DNA of 48,825 nt, taken from Rhodothermales bacterium. GTDB taxonomy: Bacteria > Bacteroidota > Rhodothermia > Rhodothermales > Bin80. The notes under the pieces were generated by a model that ran no database searches, was not told the origin of the DNA, and worked only from the letters and a program-made list of their open reading frames with translations. The stretch is from contig JAJECE010000098.1 in NCBI GenBank assembly GCA_022822185.1, positions 1 through 48,825 of the forward strand, written 5' to 3'. Of the stretch, positions 33,757-41,964 are shown piece after piece. How positions within the stretch are numbered: position 1 is the stretch's first letter; each line of letters opens with the position of its first letter. Made by a program: the position numbers and the translations under genes.

Positions 33757-34895
33757 CTCACCACCTGAATTGGGTGGGGCAGCCGCATGTTGAACAGGTA
33801 ACCCTTCTCATTGTGAGGGATTGTGTCAGGCTGCTCTATCCCCAGCGTATCCACTGCAGAAGTGATGATGGTGTGTGGGCCGGGGGCTGCATTCCAGTCC
33901 AGTTCAAAGCGCGTCCAGCCATAGCGCATGCGCGGCTCCAGAAGTTTGGCATCGTTCCAGATACTGCCCCCGTCATCGCTCCATCGGACCTGCATGATTG
34001 GGCCATCCGGGCTGTAGGCATATCCGTAAATGCGATGAACCCCGCTTCTCAGCGCAGCCGGCCATGGCAGGGCCAGAGCACTTTTGATGGATTGTTTGTT
34101 CGCGACCTGCCCGTTGGTCTGTCCTTCCGGAGGATAGTCGTCTCCGATCAGCACATAGGAGGTCGTATTATTGCGGCTCCATATCTGGGTGTCCGATACA
34201 TCAATTCGTCCGAGCCATTTGACGCTGCTGCTGCCCACCCATCCCGGTACGAGTGCGCGTACGGGTGCACCATGGTCTTTCGGGAGGGGGGATCCGTTCA
34301 TGCGCAGTACCAGAAGCGTATCTGGATCCATCGCTTTGTTCAGGGGCAATGGCCGCCGAAATCCTCCCTCTGGAGCTCCCTGATCCATCCCGATCAACTG
34401 AATAGACACGGCAGAGTCCCGGATCCCTGCTGCCTGGAGCACCTCAAGGAGTGGAACGCCGGTCCACTCGGCCATCCCGACTGCACCCCGCTTCCATTGG
34501 GTTCCCGTTGCGACCTGGCCAAGTAATGAACCAAAGAAAGCACGCTGGTTCCCTCCACACTCCAGACAGGAAAAGACGGTTCGACTCGGCATGGCCCGGA
34601 GATCTTCGTAGGATAAACTGAGCGGGGTTTCAATGGCATCCCCTTCCACCATGAGGTGATAATTATCCACGGTGATATCGAGACTCACATCATTATTGCG
34701 TACAAAAAACTGATCCACCGGGGTCAGAAAGCTTTCCTGATTTTCAAGTTTGGATTCCAGGTTCGCAGTGCCATGCTGCACGAACGGTGCAGGGTCCTTA
34801 AAGAAGGGATCCGGTGCCCCTTCCACCTCGGCACAGCCTCCGAGGAGACTGATGGACCCCACGGTTTTGAGAAAATTTCGGCGGTTACTGGACAT
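33753..34895 (-). CDS. Sulfite-oxidase-family molybdopterin oxidoreductase
   Basis: This 380-residue molybdenum enzyme has an N-terminal Tat signal (NRRNFLKTVGSISLLGGC) that also contains a lipobox, so it is exported folded and probably lipid-anchored. The pterin-liganding cysteine is C113 in CLECGGNQR, equivalent to the sulfite-oxidase cysteine. The dimerisation domain follows (VRWSDDGGSIW). SorA/SoxC-like enzymes oxidise sulfite, though other substrates are known. The cytochrome c gene is coupled directly downstream. The start overlaps the uvrC stop by 11 bases. The physiological substrate cannot be fixed from sequence. Confidence 0.87.
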   Translation of the reverse strand: MSSNRRNFLKTVGSISLLGGCAEVEGAPDPFFKDPAPFVQHGTANLESKLENQESFLTPVDQFFVRNNDVSLDITVDNYHLMVEGDAIETPLSLSYEDLRAMPSRTVFSCLECGGNQRAFFGSLLGQVATGTQWKRGAVGMAEWTGVPLLEVLQAAGIRDSAVSIQLIGMDQGAPEGGFRRPLPLNKAMDPDTLLVLRMNGSPLPKDHGAPVRALVPGWVGSSSVKWLGRIDVSDTQIWSRNNTTSYVLIGDDYPPEGQTNGQVANKQSIKSALALPWPAALRSGVHRIYGYAYSPDGPIMQVRWSDDGGSIWNDAKLLEPRMRYGWTRFELDWNAAPGPHTIITSAVDTLGIEQPDTIPHNEKGYLFNMRLPHPIQVVR

Positions 34896-36753
34896 TCACC
34901 TCTTTGGAAAAATACTCTTCGATCTGTTTTGCCAGTGCCGGGCCGACAATATTTTTGAGTGCCTTTTTATCGGTCTGTTTGATTCTCCGGACGGATCCGA
35001 AGGCCCGGATCAGTTTTTGCACGGTCTTGGGGCCGACACCAGGGATATTTAATAATTCGGAATGCAAGAGTCGACTCTTTCGCTGTTTTCGCTGGATCGT
35101 GACGGCAAACCGGTGTGCCTCATCCCGGACACGTTGAATCAGTTGCAGGGAGGCACTTTGCTTTGCAATATGATACGGCTCTTTGTCATCGGGGAAATAT
35201 ACTTCCTCCAGACGTTTGGAGAGTCCTATAATCGGGAATTTTCCGTAGGTATCGGTTTCTATGAGTGCTTTGACGGCACTGGAGAGCTGCCCTTTCCCGC
35301 CGTCAACGACAACCAGGTCCGGCCAGGGGCCATCTTCATTCCGGATCCGCTGGAACCGCCGCCGGATGGCTTCCTCCATAGAGAGAAAATCATCCGGCTT
35401 GCCATCGGGGACACTGCGGATTTTGTAACTCCGGTAGTCACTCTTGCGCGGCCGCCCATTCTGAAATACAATGCAGGATGCAACCGTGCCGGTTCCGCCT
35501 AGATGGGAGATATCGAAGCACTCAATTCTTTTGGGCAGCTTACTTAAACTCAGGTCGGACTGCAGGGCTTTGATGGCAAAGGGGATACGATCTTCACCGC
35601 GTTTGAGTAATTCCAGTTTGAATTCCCCAAGCAGGAGATCCGCATTGGCCTGCACCATGCGCATCAGTTCTGCCTTTTGCCCGCGCTGCGGGGTAAGCAG
35701 GGTTACTTTCTTTCCACGCTGGATGGTCAGGAATTCTGCAATAACCTCTGGTTCAGAGATTGGCGTATTCAAAAACACCTCTTCGGGGAAGAAAGCGGAT
35801 TGCGTGTAGTAGTTCTCCACATAGCGCTGCATCAGGACCGCATCTTCGTGCCCCTCAATCTGGCGCATGATCTTGTGTTCGCGTCCAATGATTTTCCCTT
35901 CCCGCACCTTAAAGCAGATCCCGACGGCGGCATTCTCGTCCCGTGCGGTCGACAGAGCAAACAGATCCCTGTCCACAGGGGTGGCAGTCACTACTTTTTG
36001 CCGCTGTGCGTAGGTCTCAATGGCATTGATCTGGTTTCGCAGGCGTGCCGCCTCTTCATACTCCTGGGCTTCGCTGGCGGTCTGCATCGCTTCCTGGAGC
36101 GTATGTTTCAGAGCGCTTGTATGGCCTTTGAGGAGCATTTCGACCTGGGCGACGGTTTCGTCATAGGATTCGGCGGATTGATATCCGACGCAGGGGGCAG
36201 CACATTTTTTAATATGGTATTCCAGGCAGGTCTGGTATTTGCCGCGCTCAATGGGTTCGGGAGAGAGGTCCAGCGAGCAGGTGCGGAGTTTGAAGATTGA
36301 CCGTATGACGGTCAGTGCCCGTTTCATGATTCCGACATCCGTATAGGGGCCAAAGTATTTGGACCCGTCCTTGAGGATACGCCGTGTGGTAAAGATGCGC
36401 GGGAAGGGTTCCTTCTTGATACAGATATAGGGATAGGTCTTGTCGTCTTTCAGGTTGATATTGTAGCGTGGTTTCCGCTCCTTGATCAGGTTATTTTCTA
36501 GAATGAGTGCTTCGGCTTCATTATCGGTCACGATCACCTGTACATCCACTGCTTTTGCGATCAGGAGCCGGATGCGTCCCTGCACATGTGCATCTTTGCG
36601 GAAGTAGGACCGGACGCGGCTGCGCAGGTTAATGGCTTTCCCGATGTAGAGTGGATTCTGGTTCGCATCCAGAAACTGGTACACTCCGCACCTAGTTGGC
36701 AGTTCAGACACTTTCGTCTGAAGGCTGTCCTTAATTGTATCAGGTTCACTCAT
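34885..36753 (-). CDS. uvrC: Excinuclease ABC subunit C
   Basis: UvrC makes the two incisions in nucleotide excision repair with UvrA and UvrB. From the ATG at 36753 the protein is about 622 residues; a start eight codons earlier is possible. It has the N-terminal GIY-YIG nuclease (GVYQFLDANQNPLYIGKA), the UVR domain binding UvrB (EEAARLRNQINAIETYAQR), the RNase-H-like C-terminal nuclease (RIECFDISHLGGT and VVDGGKGQL), and the tandem helix-hairpin-helix end (LLNIPGVGPKTVQKL). It overlaps the epimerase gene by eight bases upstream and the molybdoenzyme gene downstream. Confidence 0.96.
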   Translation of the reverse strand: MSEPDTIKDSLQTKVSELPTRCGVYQFLDANQNPLYIGKAINLRSRVRSYFRKDAHVQGRIRLLIAKAVDVQVIVTDNEAEALILENNLIKERKPRYNINLKDDKTYPYICIKKEPFPRIFTTRRILKDGSKYFGPYTDVGIMKRALTVIRSIFKLRTCSLDLSPEPIERGKYQTCLEYHIKKCAAPCVGYQSAESYDETVAQVEMLLKGHTSALKHTLQEAMQTASEAQEYEEAARLRNQINAIETYAQRQKVVTATPVDRDLFALSTARDENAAVGICFKVREGKIIGREHKIMRQIEGHEDAVLMQRYVENYYTQSAFFPEEVFLNTPISEPEVIAEFLTIQRGKKVTLLTPQRGQKAELMRMVQANADLLLGEFKLELLKRGEDRIPFAIKALQSDLSLSKLPKRIECFDISHLGGTGTVASCIVFQNGRPRKSDYRSYKIRSVPDGKPDDFLSMEEAIRRRFQRIRNEDGPWPDLVVVDGGKGQLSSAVKALIETDTYGKFPIIGLSKRLEEVYFPDDKEPYHIAKQSASLQLIQRVRDEAHRFAVTIQRKQRKSRLLHSELLNIPGVGPKTVQKLIRAFGSVRRIKQTDKKALKNIVGPALAKQIEEYFSKEVNVQ

Positions 36754-37492
36754 TCTCCACGGATTCCCAGAAGTCAAGCAGGACTGCCGGAAGCAGATTA
36801 TGCTGCACGCTCTCTGGAAGAATGACTAATTCTGCTTTGGGCCACTGTGTATGCAGTGTCTGGGCGTGGGCCGATGCAGGAGTGATCTCGCTGATAAGAA
36901 CCGGTACCGCTGGAGCGTTATGTTTTTTCTGGGCGATCTGGGCGGACACATTATGGACAACCAGGCTCCGGCCTCTTTTTGGCAGCGGTCCCCCGGTCAC
37001 CCTGTGTGCAGGGTATGTATCCGAGGCCATACAATGACCGGTTAACTGCAGTTGTTGTTCTAATTGATCACATGCTTCAAATTGTACAGCGTACTGTTTA
37101 CCAGGCTGGCAGAACTCCACGAGGATTCCGCAGGTGTCTCGTGGATGCAAAAAGAAGATTTGCTTTCCGCCTGCTCCGGGCACGGGCTTGTCGGTAAGCG
37201 GCTGAAACCCCGCTGCACGCATCCGGTCAAGTTCTGCCTGCGCGTTGGCGACCCGGAATGCGATATGGTGAAGCCCATCCCCGCGTTTGGAGAGGTGGCG
37301 GGCCACGGTGGAGTCTGCGCTCAGGGGCTGGATGGTTTCCAGTTTGGTATCCTTACCATAGAGCCGAACCCGAACCTCCTGCGAGTCAATATCTTCAGGT
37401 GCCGAAGCGGTTGAATTGGCAAGTTTTTTGAGCAGGTCCTCTACCGCCTCACCATTATGGGTGGCAATTCCAATGTGATCAAGGGGTATCAT
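36746..37492 (-). CDS. mce: Methylmalonyl-CoA epimerase with C-terminal extension
   Basis: This is a 248-residue protein, first gene of the operon, starting MIPLDHIGIAT at 37492. An open frame further upstream to 37666 lacks similarity. Residues 1-134 are the vicinal oxygen chelate fold of methylmalonyl-CoA epimerase, with metal ligands in LDHIGIA, in GDGLHHIAFRV and in the glutamate of GILVEFCQP. The enzyme interconverts R- and S-methylmalonyl-CoA in propionate/succinate metabolism. The remaining about 115 residues (HCMASDTYPA to the end) are not part of the family. Their last part (AELVILPESVQHNLLPAVLL) resembles the end of an alpha/beta hydrolase around the catalytic histidine. This extension is unusual. 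Confidence 0.88.
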   Translation of the reverse strand: MIPLDHIGIATHNGEAVEDLLKKLANSTASAPEDIDSQEVRVRLYGKDTKLETIQPLSADSTVARHLSKRGDGLHHIAFRVANAQAELDRMRAAGFQPLTDKPVPGAGGKQIFFLHPRDTCGILVEFCQPGKQYAVQFEACDQLEQQLQLTGHCMASDTYPAHRVTGGPLPKRGRSLVVHNVSAQIAQKKHNAPAVPVLISEITPASAHAQTLHTQWPKAELVILPESVQHNLLPAVLLDFWESVENE

Positions 37493-37585
37493 GAAAGAGC
37501 AGGATATGGGCGGGAATTTATACAAATTAAACGATAAAGTGTCCAAGATACGCGTCAGAATCGGGTATGCTGCGTATACGTGTCT

Positions 37586-38902
37586 ATGAGGGCAATAGTG
37601 CAATCGGCTACTGAGCCACCGAATGACCGCAGAGATGCGGTGTGGCATTTGTTGCGTATTACGCAAGATGGGGCTTATCGGAGCCTGATTGATCGTGGTG
37701 CGAAGCCAAGGGTCGTTGCCTACGTGTCTACGGTCACACGCTGGCGGCGGTATTTATCATTTCTGCTCTACTGTTTCCTCAAGGATAAATCCCGGCCGCT
37801 TCCTCAGGCACTGGAGCAGCTCCTCCTCTTGGGGATTGCAGAACTTGTTCTTTTGAAGGAGCCGCCCCATGCAGTGGTGAACGAAGTTGTAAATGTGGCG
37901 CGATCTATGCATTTGCCGACAGGCCTGACCAATGGATTACTTCGGTCTATTGTTCGGGCGCATGCAGCGCTGCCTGTGCCCGGCACGGGGAATCCAGTTC
38001 GTGATTTAGCGATCCGCTGGTCTCATCCCACCTGGCTGGTTCGCAGGTACGTGAAGCGTTTTGGCACCGAAGAGGCAACTCAATTATTGCAGCGCAATAA
38101 TGAAGCCCCGGCCTATAGTATCCGTGTAAACCGAATGCATATGAGCACGGAAGAACTTCTACATGAGTTCAGCGCTCAGGAAATCCGGGTGAGCCGGTCG
38201 GATTTTCTGGAGGATTATCTCCACATTACTTCAGTGGGACCCCTGATTAGAAAAGGTTATATGGATCGTGGCGTTTGCTCTGTGCATGACGAGAGTGCAG
38301 GGCTGGTCGTAGAATTGCTGGATGCCAGACCCGGTGAGGTGATTCTGGATACATGTGTTGCACCAGGGGGCAAAGTGCTGGCGGCTGCCTGCAGGATGCA
38401 GGGGAGCGGGCAGCTGCATGCCTGGGATATTCATCTCGGCCGGCTCCAGAAAGTGGAGGAAATGGCACAGGCCCAGGGACTGAAAAATATTCATGTTCAG
38501 GTCGTAGATCTTCTGAGTCCCCCGGAGATGCAGGCAGATCGTGTACTGCTGGATGTCCCGTGTACAGGGACCGGTGTACTGAGCAAGCGGTCTGATCTGC
38601 GTTGGCGGCGGAGCGAAGCGGACCTGATGGATCTCATCAAATTACAGCAGCGATTTTTGGACAAAGTTGTGGATTGTGTCCGGCCTGATGGAATTCTCGT
38701 CTACAGTACCTGCTCCATTGAGCCGGAGGAAAATGAAATACAGGTCCAATCTTTTTTGGAACGCCACCCCGACTTTACGCTCGATCACGCGGGGGACTTT
38801 CTTCCCGCTGCAATGGTAACCGGGGCAGGGTACATGGCTACCTTACCGCATCGTCATGGCATGGATGGGGCATTTGCGGCGCGTCTGCGTAAATCCAAGT
38901 GA
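37586..38902 (+). CDS. rsmB: 16S rRNA (cytosine-967-C5)-methyltransferase
   Basis: This methylase of C967 in 16S rRNA is about 438 residues from the ATG at 37586; a GTG two codons earlier is possible. The N-terminal NusB-like helical domain (residues about 15-140) carries RNA-binding helices. The Rossmann domain has the SAM motif LDTCVAPGGK, the release cysteine in DVPCTGTG and the catalytic cysteine in STCSIEPEENE. The order and spacing match RsmB rather than other NOL1/NOP2/Sun proteins. It diverges from the epimerase-uvrC operon across about 90 bases. Confidence 0.92.
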   Translation: MRAIVQSATEPPNDRRDAVWHLLRITQDGAYRSLIDRGAKPRVVAYVSTVTRWRRYLSFLLYCFLKDKSRPLPQALEQLLLLGIAELVLLKEPPHAVVNEVVNVARSMHLPTGLTNGLLRSIVRAHAALPVPGTGNPVRDLAIRWSHPTWLVRRYVKRFGTEEATQLLQRNNEAPAYSIRVNRMHMSTEELLHEFSAQEIRVSRSDFLEDYLHITSVGPLIRKGYMDRGVCSVHDESAGLVVELLDARPGEVILDTCVAPGGKVLAAACRMQGSGQLHAWDIHLGRLQKVEEMAQAQGLKNIHVQVVDLLSPPEMQADRVLLDVPCTGTGVLSKRSDLRWRRSEADLMDLIKLQQRFLDKVVDCVRPDGILVYSTCSIEPEENEIQVQSFLERHPDFTLDHAGDFLPAAMVTGAGYMATLPHRHGMDGAFAARLRKSK

Positions 38903-39070
38903 ATTTGTGTATACGGTCACGAAATCCTGAACCGCATCCGTCAGGTAACGTACAGGGTATTTCCATGTGAGCGAATGAAATCTAATCTTCAGAACCCCAG
39001 ACCCTGCAGTCCAAGCACCACGGTGTCAGTACAAGGGGTTTATGTGTATACGTTTAGGATGTAGAACTGA

Positions 39071-40201
39071 ATGATCTTGCGTCATCTTAATCTTTTTTTG
39101 TTGGCTGTGCTGATCGGGTGCGCTCCTGCATCGGCGCAGAGGATTGCCAAGTATGGAGCAGACTTTCTGGCCGGGGGAGTTGGTGCCCGGGCATTGGCGA
39201 TGGGTGGTGCAAATGTTGCACAGGCCCGGAACGTAAACAGTGTCTACTGGAATCCGTCTGGTCTGGCGCACACGGAGTATCCCGAAGTTGCCTATATGCA
39301 TGCGGAGCGCTTTGCCGGGATTGTGTCGTTTGATTTTGCGGCGATTGCATATCCGGTCAGTCATAATTCCACTGTAGGGCTCAGTTTTTTCCGGAGCGGT
39401 GTGAACGACATCAAAAACACGCTGAATGCGTGGGATGTTGAGCGGAACCAGCCCAAAGCGAACCCTGAGTCCTACATCACCAGTTTCTCGGCTGCAGACA
39501 TGGCATTTTTGATCAGTTATGCCCGACGGCTCAACTCGCAGTTCACGGTTGGCGCATCCGGGAAAATCATTCGACGTACGATTGGTGATTTTGCGGATGC
39601 GTGGGGCTACAGTTTTGATGCAGGTGCTCAGTGGCATGGAGACCGGTTTTTACTTGGGGTGCAGTTGCAGGATCTCTCCACGATGCTCCAGAGCTGGAGT
39701 GTAAATGCGTCGGCTTTTTCAATTGAGGAAACGAACCCGGATACCGGTGTCCCTTACACATTTACGGAAGTCTTTGATCAGGAACTCCCGACCGGGGATA
39801 CCTTCCTGGTGTTACCCGTCGTTCGCCTGGGCTCAGGTCTGATTCTCCCGATCAGTTCCCATAGTACGCTGACGTTTGGTCTGGATGTAGACATTGCGTT
39901 TGACGGGCAGCAGGCGGATGCATTCAATCTGGGGGATATCTCCTTTCATCCGAGATTGGGCGGGGAGTTCTCCTTTAGGAATCTTGTGGCGCTCCGGGCG
40001 GGTATGAACCGCATTGCGCAGACGGACAGTTATGGATTGGATATCGTCCCCTCGGTCGGTGCCGGGATACGCTTAGGCCCATTGTCGGTGGATTATGGGT
40101 TTGGGGATTTTGGAGGGTTGGTGAGTGACTTGGGGTATTCGCATCGGATTTCGGTTCATTTCACCTGGAAGCGGGCGCAGTTTCGCCGCCCGTCGGAGTG
40201 A
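39071..40201 (+). CDS. PorV/PorQ-family outer-membrane beta-barrel protein
   Basis: This 376-residue protein has a cleavable signal peptide (CAPASAQ) followed by the family start KYGADFLAGGVGARALAMGG and the VYWNPSGLA motif. It belongs to the FadL-like PorV/PorQ group. The remainder is alternating amphipathic strands. PorV is the outer-membrane component that shuttles cargo in type IX secretion of Bacteroidota-like bacteria, and other members are lipid transporters. The Fic gene starts nine bases after its stop, so the two are probably one transcript. No other type IX genes lie in the window. Confidence 0.88.
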   Translation: MILRHLNLFLLAVLIGCAPASAQRIAKYGADFLAGGVGARALAMGGANVAQARNVNSVYWNPSGLAHTEYPEVAYMHAERFAGIVSFDFAAIAYPVSHNSTVGLSFFRSGVNDIKNTLNAWDVERNQPKANPESYITSFSAADMAFLISYARRLNSQFTVGASGKIIRRTIGDFADAWGYSFDAGAQWHGDRFLLGVQLQDLSTMLQSWSVNASAFSIEETNPDTGVPYTFTEVFDQELPTGDTFLVLPVVRLGSGLILPISSHSTLTFGLDVDIAFDGQQADAFNLGDISFHPRLGGEFSFRNLVALRAGMNRIAQTDSYGLDIVPSVGAGIRLGPLSVDYGFGDFGGLVSDLGYSHRISVHFTWKRAQFRRPSE

Positions 40202-40210
40202 TGAAGTTTG

Positions 40211-41125
40211 ATGAAGCGGGTAAGCGGCAGGATTTATACCATCTGGAATAAAGACACGGGGATTAAGGATTTTGAGGTTAATCCAGAATATCTCCGAGCG
40301 CCGGAAATTCCCGGTGTTCGGGAGAGATGGAAAGCGTTACAGGAAAAACTCAAAGGGAATGTGCAGCTCCAGGATTTTATGGAGAGAATGGGCAGAGAAT
40401 GGGCAATTGAGACCGGGATCATTGAGGGCCTCTATGACATTGACCGTGCGGTGACCAAGATATTGATCAGGAAGGGGTTTCAGCGAAGATTCTTCGTTCA
40501 GGGCGCAATGGATCCGTCCCCAGAGTTGGTGCTGCAGTTACTGCGAGACCAAAAGGACACATTTGACGGATTGTATGATTTTGTGAAGCATGAGCGGGAG
40601 TTATCAATATCCTGCATCAAGGAACTTCAGGTGAGTCTGCTCCGAAGTCAGGGGAGTATTGAAGGGCAGGATGCATTCGGACGAAATAGAGACCTACCCC
40701 TCATCAAAGGTATCTGGAAAATGCAGGAAAACAATCCTGTCCGTGATGGTGTGACGTATTCGTATTATCCACCTGAGCATGTTGCGTCCGAGATGGATCG
40801 ACTGATTGATCTGTACTCTGACCATGTTCGTGCTGGTATTTCGGGGGAGGTGTTGGCCGCCTGGCTCCATCACCGGTTTACCCAGATTCATCCTTTTCAG
40901 GATGGCAATGGGCGTGTAGCACGGGCGCTGGCTTCACTGGTTCTACTGAAGGATGGAATCTTCCCATTGGTCATTACCCGAGATGACAGGAAGGAATACA
41001 TTAAAGCGCTGGAACGGGCTGATCAGGGAAAGCTTGCCCCTCTGGTTCAGATGTTTGTCAGATCTCAGTCGAAGCAATTGAGGAGTGTAAGCAAGTTCGG
41101 TGAGGAAATTCTCAATAAGAGATGA
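40211..41125 (+). CDS. Fic-family protein, class II (N-terminal inhibitory motif)
   Basis: This 304-residue protein has the catalytic Fic loop HPFQDGNGRVAR (H227 from the ATG) and an N-terminal helix bearing the inhibitory motif T68-x3-E72-G73 (TGIIEG). That motif is the glutamate that obstructs ATP in class II self-inhibited AMP transferases. Fic enzymes AMPylate proteins, often replication or topoisomerase targets. An N-terminal domain with VSGRIYTIWNKDTG and a flap region (YSYYPPEHV) precede the core. A TTG at 40208 is an alternative start. It lies directly after the PorV-like gene, so co-expression with that gene is likely but functionally unexplained. Confidence 0.9.
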   Translation: MKRVSGRIYTIWNKDTGIKDFEVNPEYLRAPEIPGVRERWKALQEKLKGNVQLQDFMERMGREWAIETGIIEGLYDIDRAVTKILIRKGFQRRFFVQGAMDPSPELVLQLLRDQKDTFDGLYDFVKHERELSISCIKELQVSLLRSQGSIEGQDAFGRNRDLPLIKGIWKMQENNPVRDGVTYSYYPPEHVASEMDRLIDLYSDHVRAGISGEVLAAWLHHRFTQIHPFQDGNGRVARALASLVLLKDGIFPLVITRDDRKEYIKALERADQGKLAPLVQMFVRSQSKQLRSVSKFGEEILNKR

Positions 41126-41217
41126 GGAGCAGATGCTGAAACAAGTGTTCTTCTTGGGGGTACAGCAAAACCGAAGTGATGAATAAAGGTTGATGTCAAC
41201 CTAGGGGGCGGGTTTCT

Positions 41218-41245
41218 TGGTGATCTCATCTGACTAAGATCACCA
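41218..41245 (+). terminator. Hairpin after fic
   Basis: A perfect nine-pair inverted repeat, TGGTGATCT-N10-AGATCACCA, lies about 90 bases beyond the fic stop and 48 bases before the next gene. No T-run follows, so it may be a terminator or an operator for the AT-rich module. Confidence 0.35.
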
Positions 41246-41292
41246 TAGACAGTCATTAGCAGAAGAATTCAATACAATGTATTCGAGGACGT

Positions 41293-41964
41293 ATGATATT
41301 AAGAGATGATGATTTAAGGAGCTTATTGGAACCTTTTACTTTTGTGGTAAGCCGATCTGTGAAAGTAATCCAAGAATACTTCCAAGCAGTCAAAGCATTA
41401 GAAGATGTAGGATGGCTTATATATTATTCTGTGCCGTCCCAGCAAATTATTGAGTATAGGGGTGATATTGTCCACCTTAACATCTATCTTGAGCAATACT
41501 ATCATAGCAACTGGAATACAATTTTTGAGGGCATTAAGTTACGTATTCCTAATTATTACCGAGTTGATATTGAAGCAGAGAAAATAGTTTATGAGGTACT
41601 GTCAGCCCATGAAGCCGGACACTATCGGTCAATTCCCCGCTTACTGTTCCCCGAAATAGAGAGATTGATCTGTTATGGAGTCTCTTCTAGAAAGACGCTT
41701 GTTAAACTTTTTAAAGGGGAAATAGTTTCGGACTCATTGTTTAAGAATTTATTTAAGTATATTACTTTTACACAGTTTATGCGTCATGTGTATAAGTCTG
41801 GAACTCTGGATGATTTTAGAGAAAACCCTGTACCAAATCGGCAAGCTTCCATACATGAGTTGATGTCATATTCAATACACAATAGTAGTATGAAAATGTC
41901 GATTTTAACGGACTTTATTTTTCAAATCTTGCTTCCGCTGAAGAATAATAATGGAAACAAATAA
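41293..41964 (+). CDS. Hypothetical protein, first gene of an AT-rich two-gene module
   Basis: This 223-residue protein is of unrecognised family. It is largely alpha-helical, with an acidic/hydrophobic N-terminus, a central AHEAGHYRSIPRLLFPEIE stretch and a basic C-terminus. It contains no signal peptide or clear membrane segment. The codon use is strongly AT-rich compared with the core genes. Its last 14 bases overlap the start of the large nuclease-like gene, so the two are translated together. Being the small partner of a nuclease, it could be a regulator, inhibitor or sensor, but this is inference from context only. Confidence 0.7.
   Translation: MILRDDDLRSLLEPFTFVVSRSVKVIQEYFQAVKALEDVGWLIYYSVPSQQIIEYRGDIVHLNIYLEQYYHSNWNTIFEGIKLRIPNYYRVDIEAEKIVYEVLSAHEAGHYRSIPRLLFPEIERLICYGVSSRKTLVKLFKGEIVSDSLFKNLFKYITFTQFMRHVYKSGTLDDFRENPVPNRQASIHELMSYSIHNSSMKMSILTDFIFQILLPLKNNNGNK

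Noticed and set aside
37493-37666. Upstream extension of the epimerase
   Set aside because: The additional residues are not part of the family and run into the divergent rsmB start; MIPLDHIG is the usual beginning.
6896-39051. Repeated GTATAC near several gene starts as a lineage-specific -10 motif
   Set aside because: About twelve occurrences are expected by chance in this length, spacing to the starts varies and no matching -35 element was seen.
39026-39637. Open frame opposite the PorV-like gene
   Set aside because: Antisense of a clear outer-membrane protein gene, no motif.
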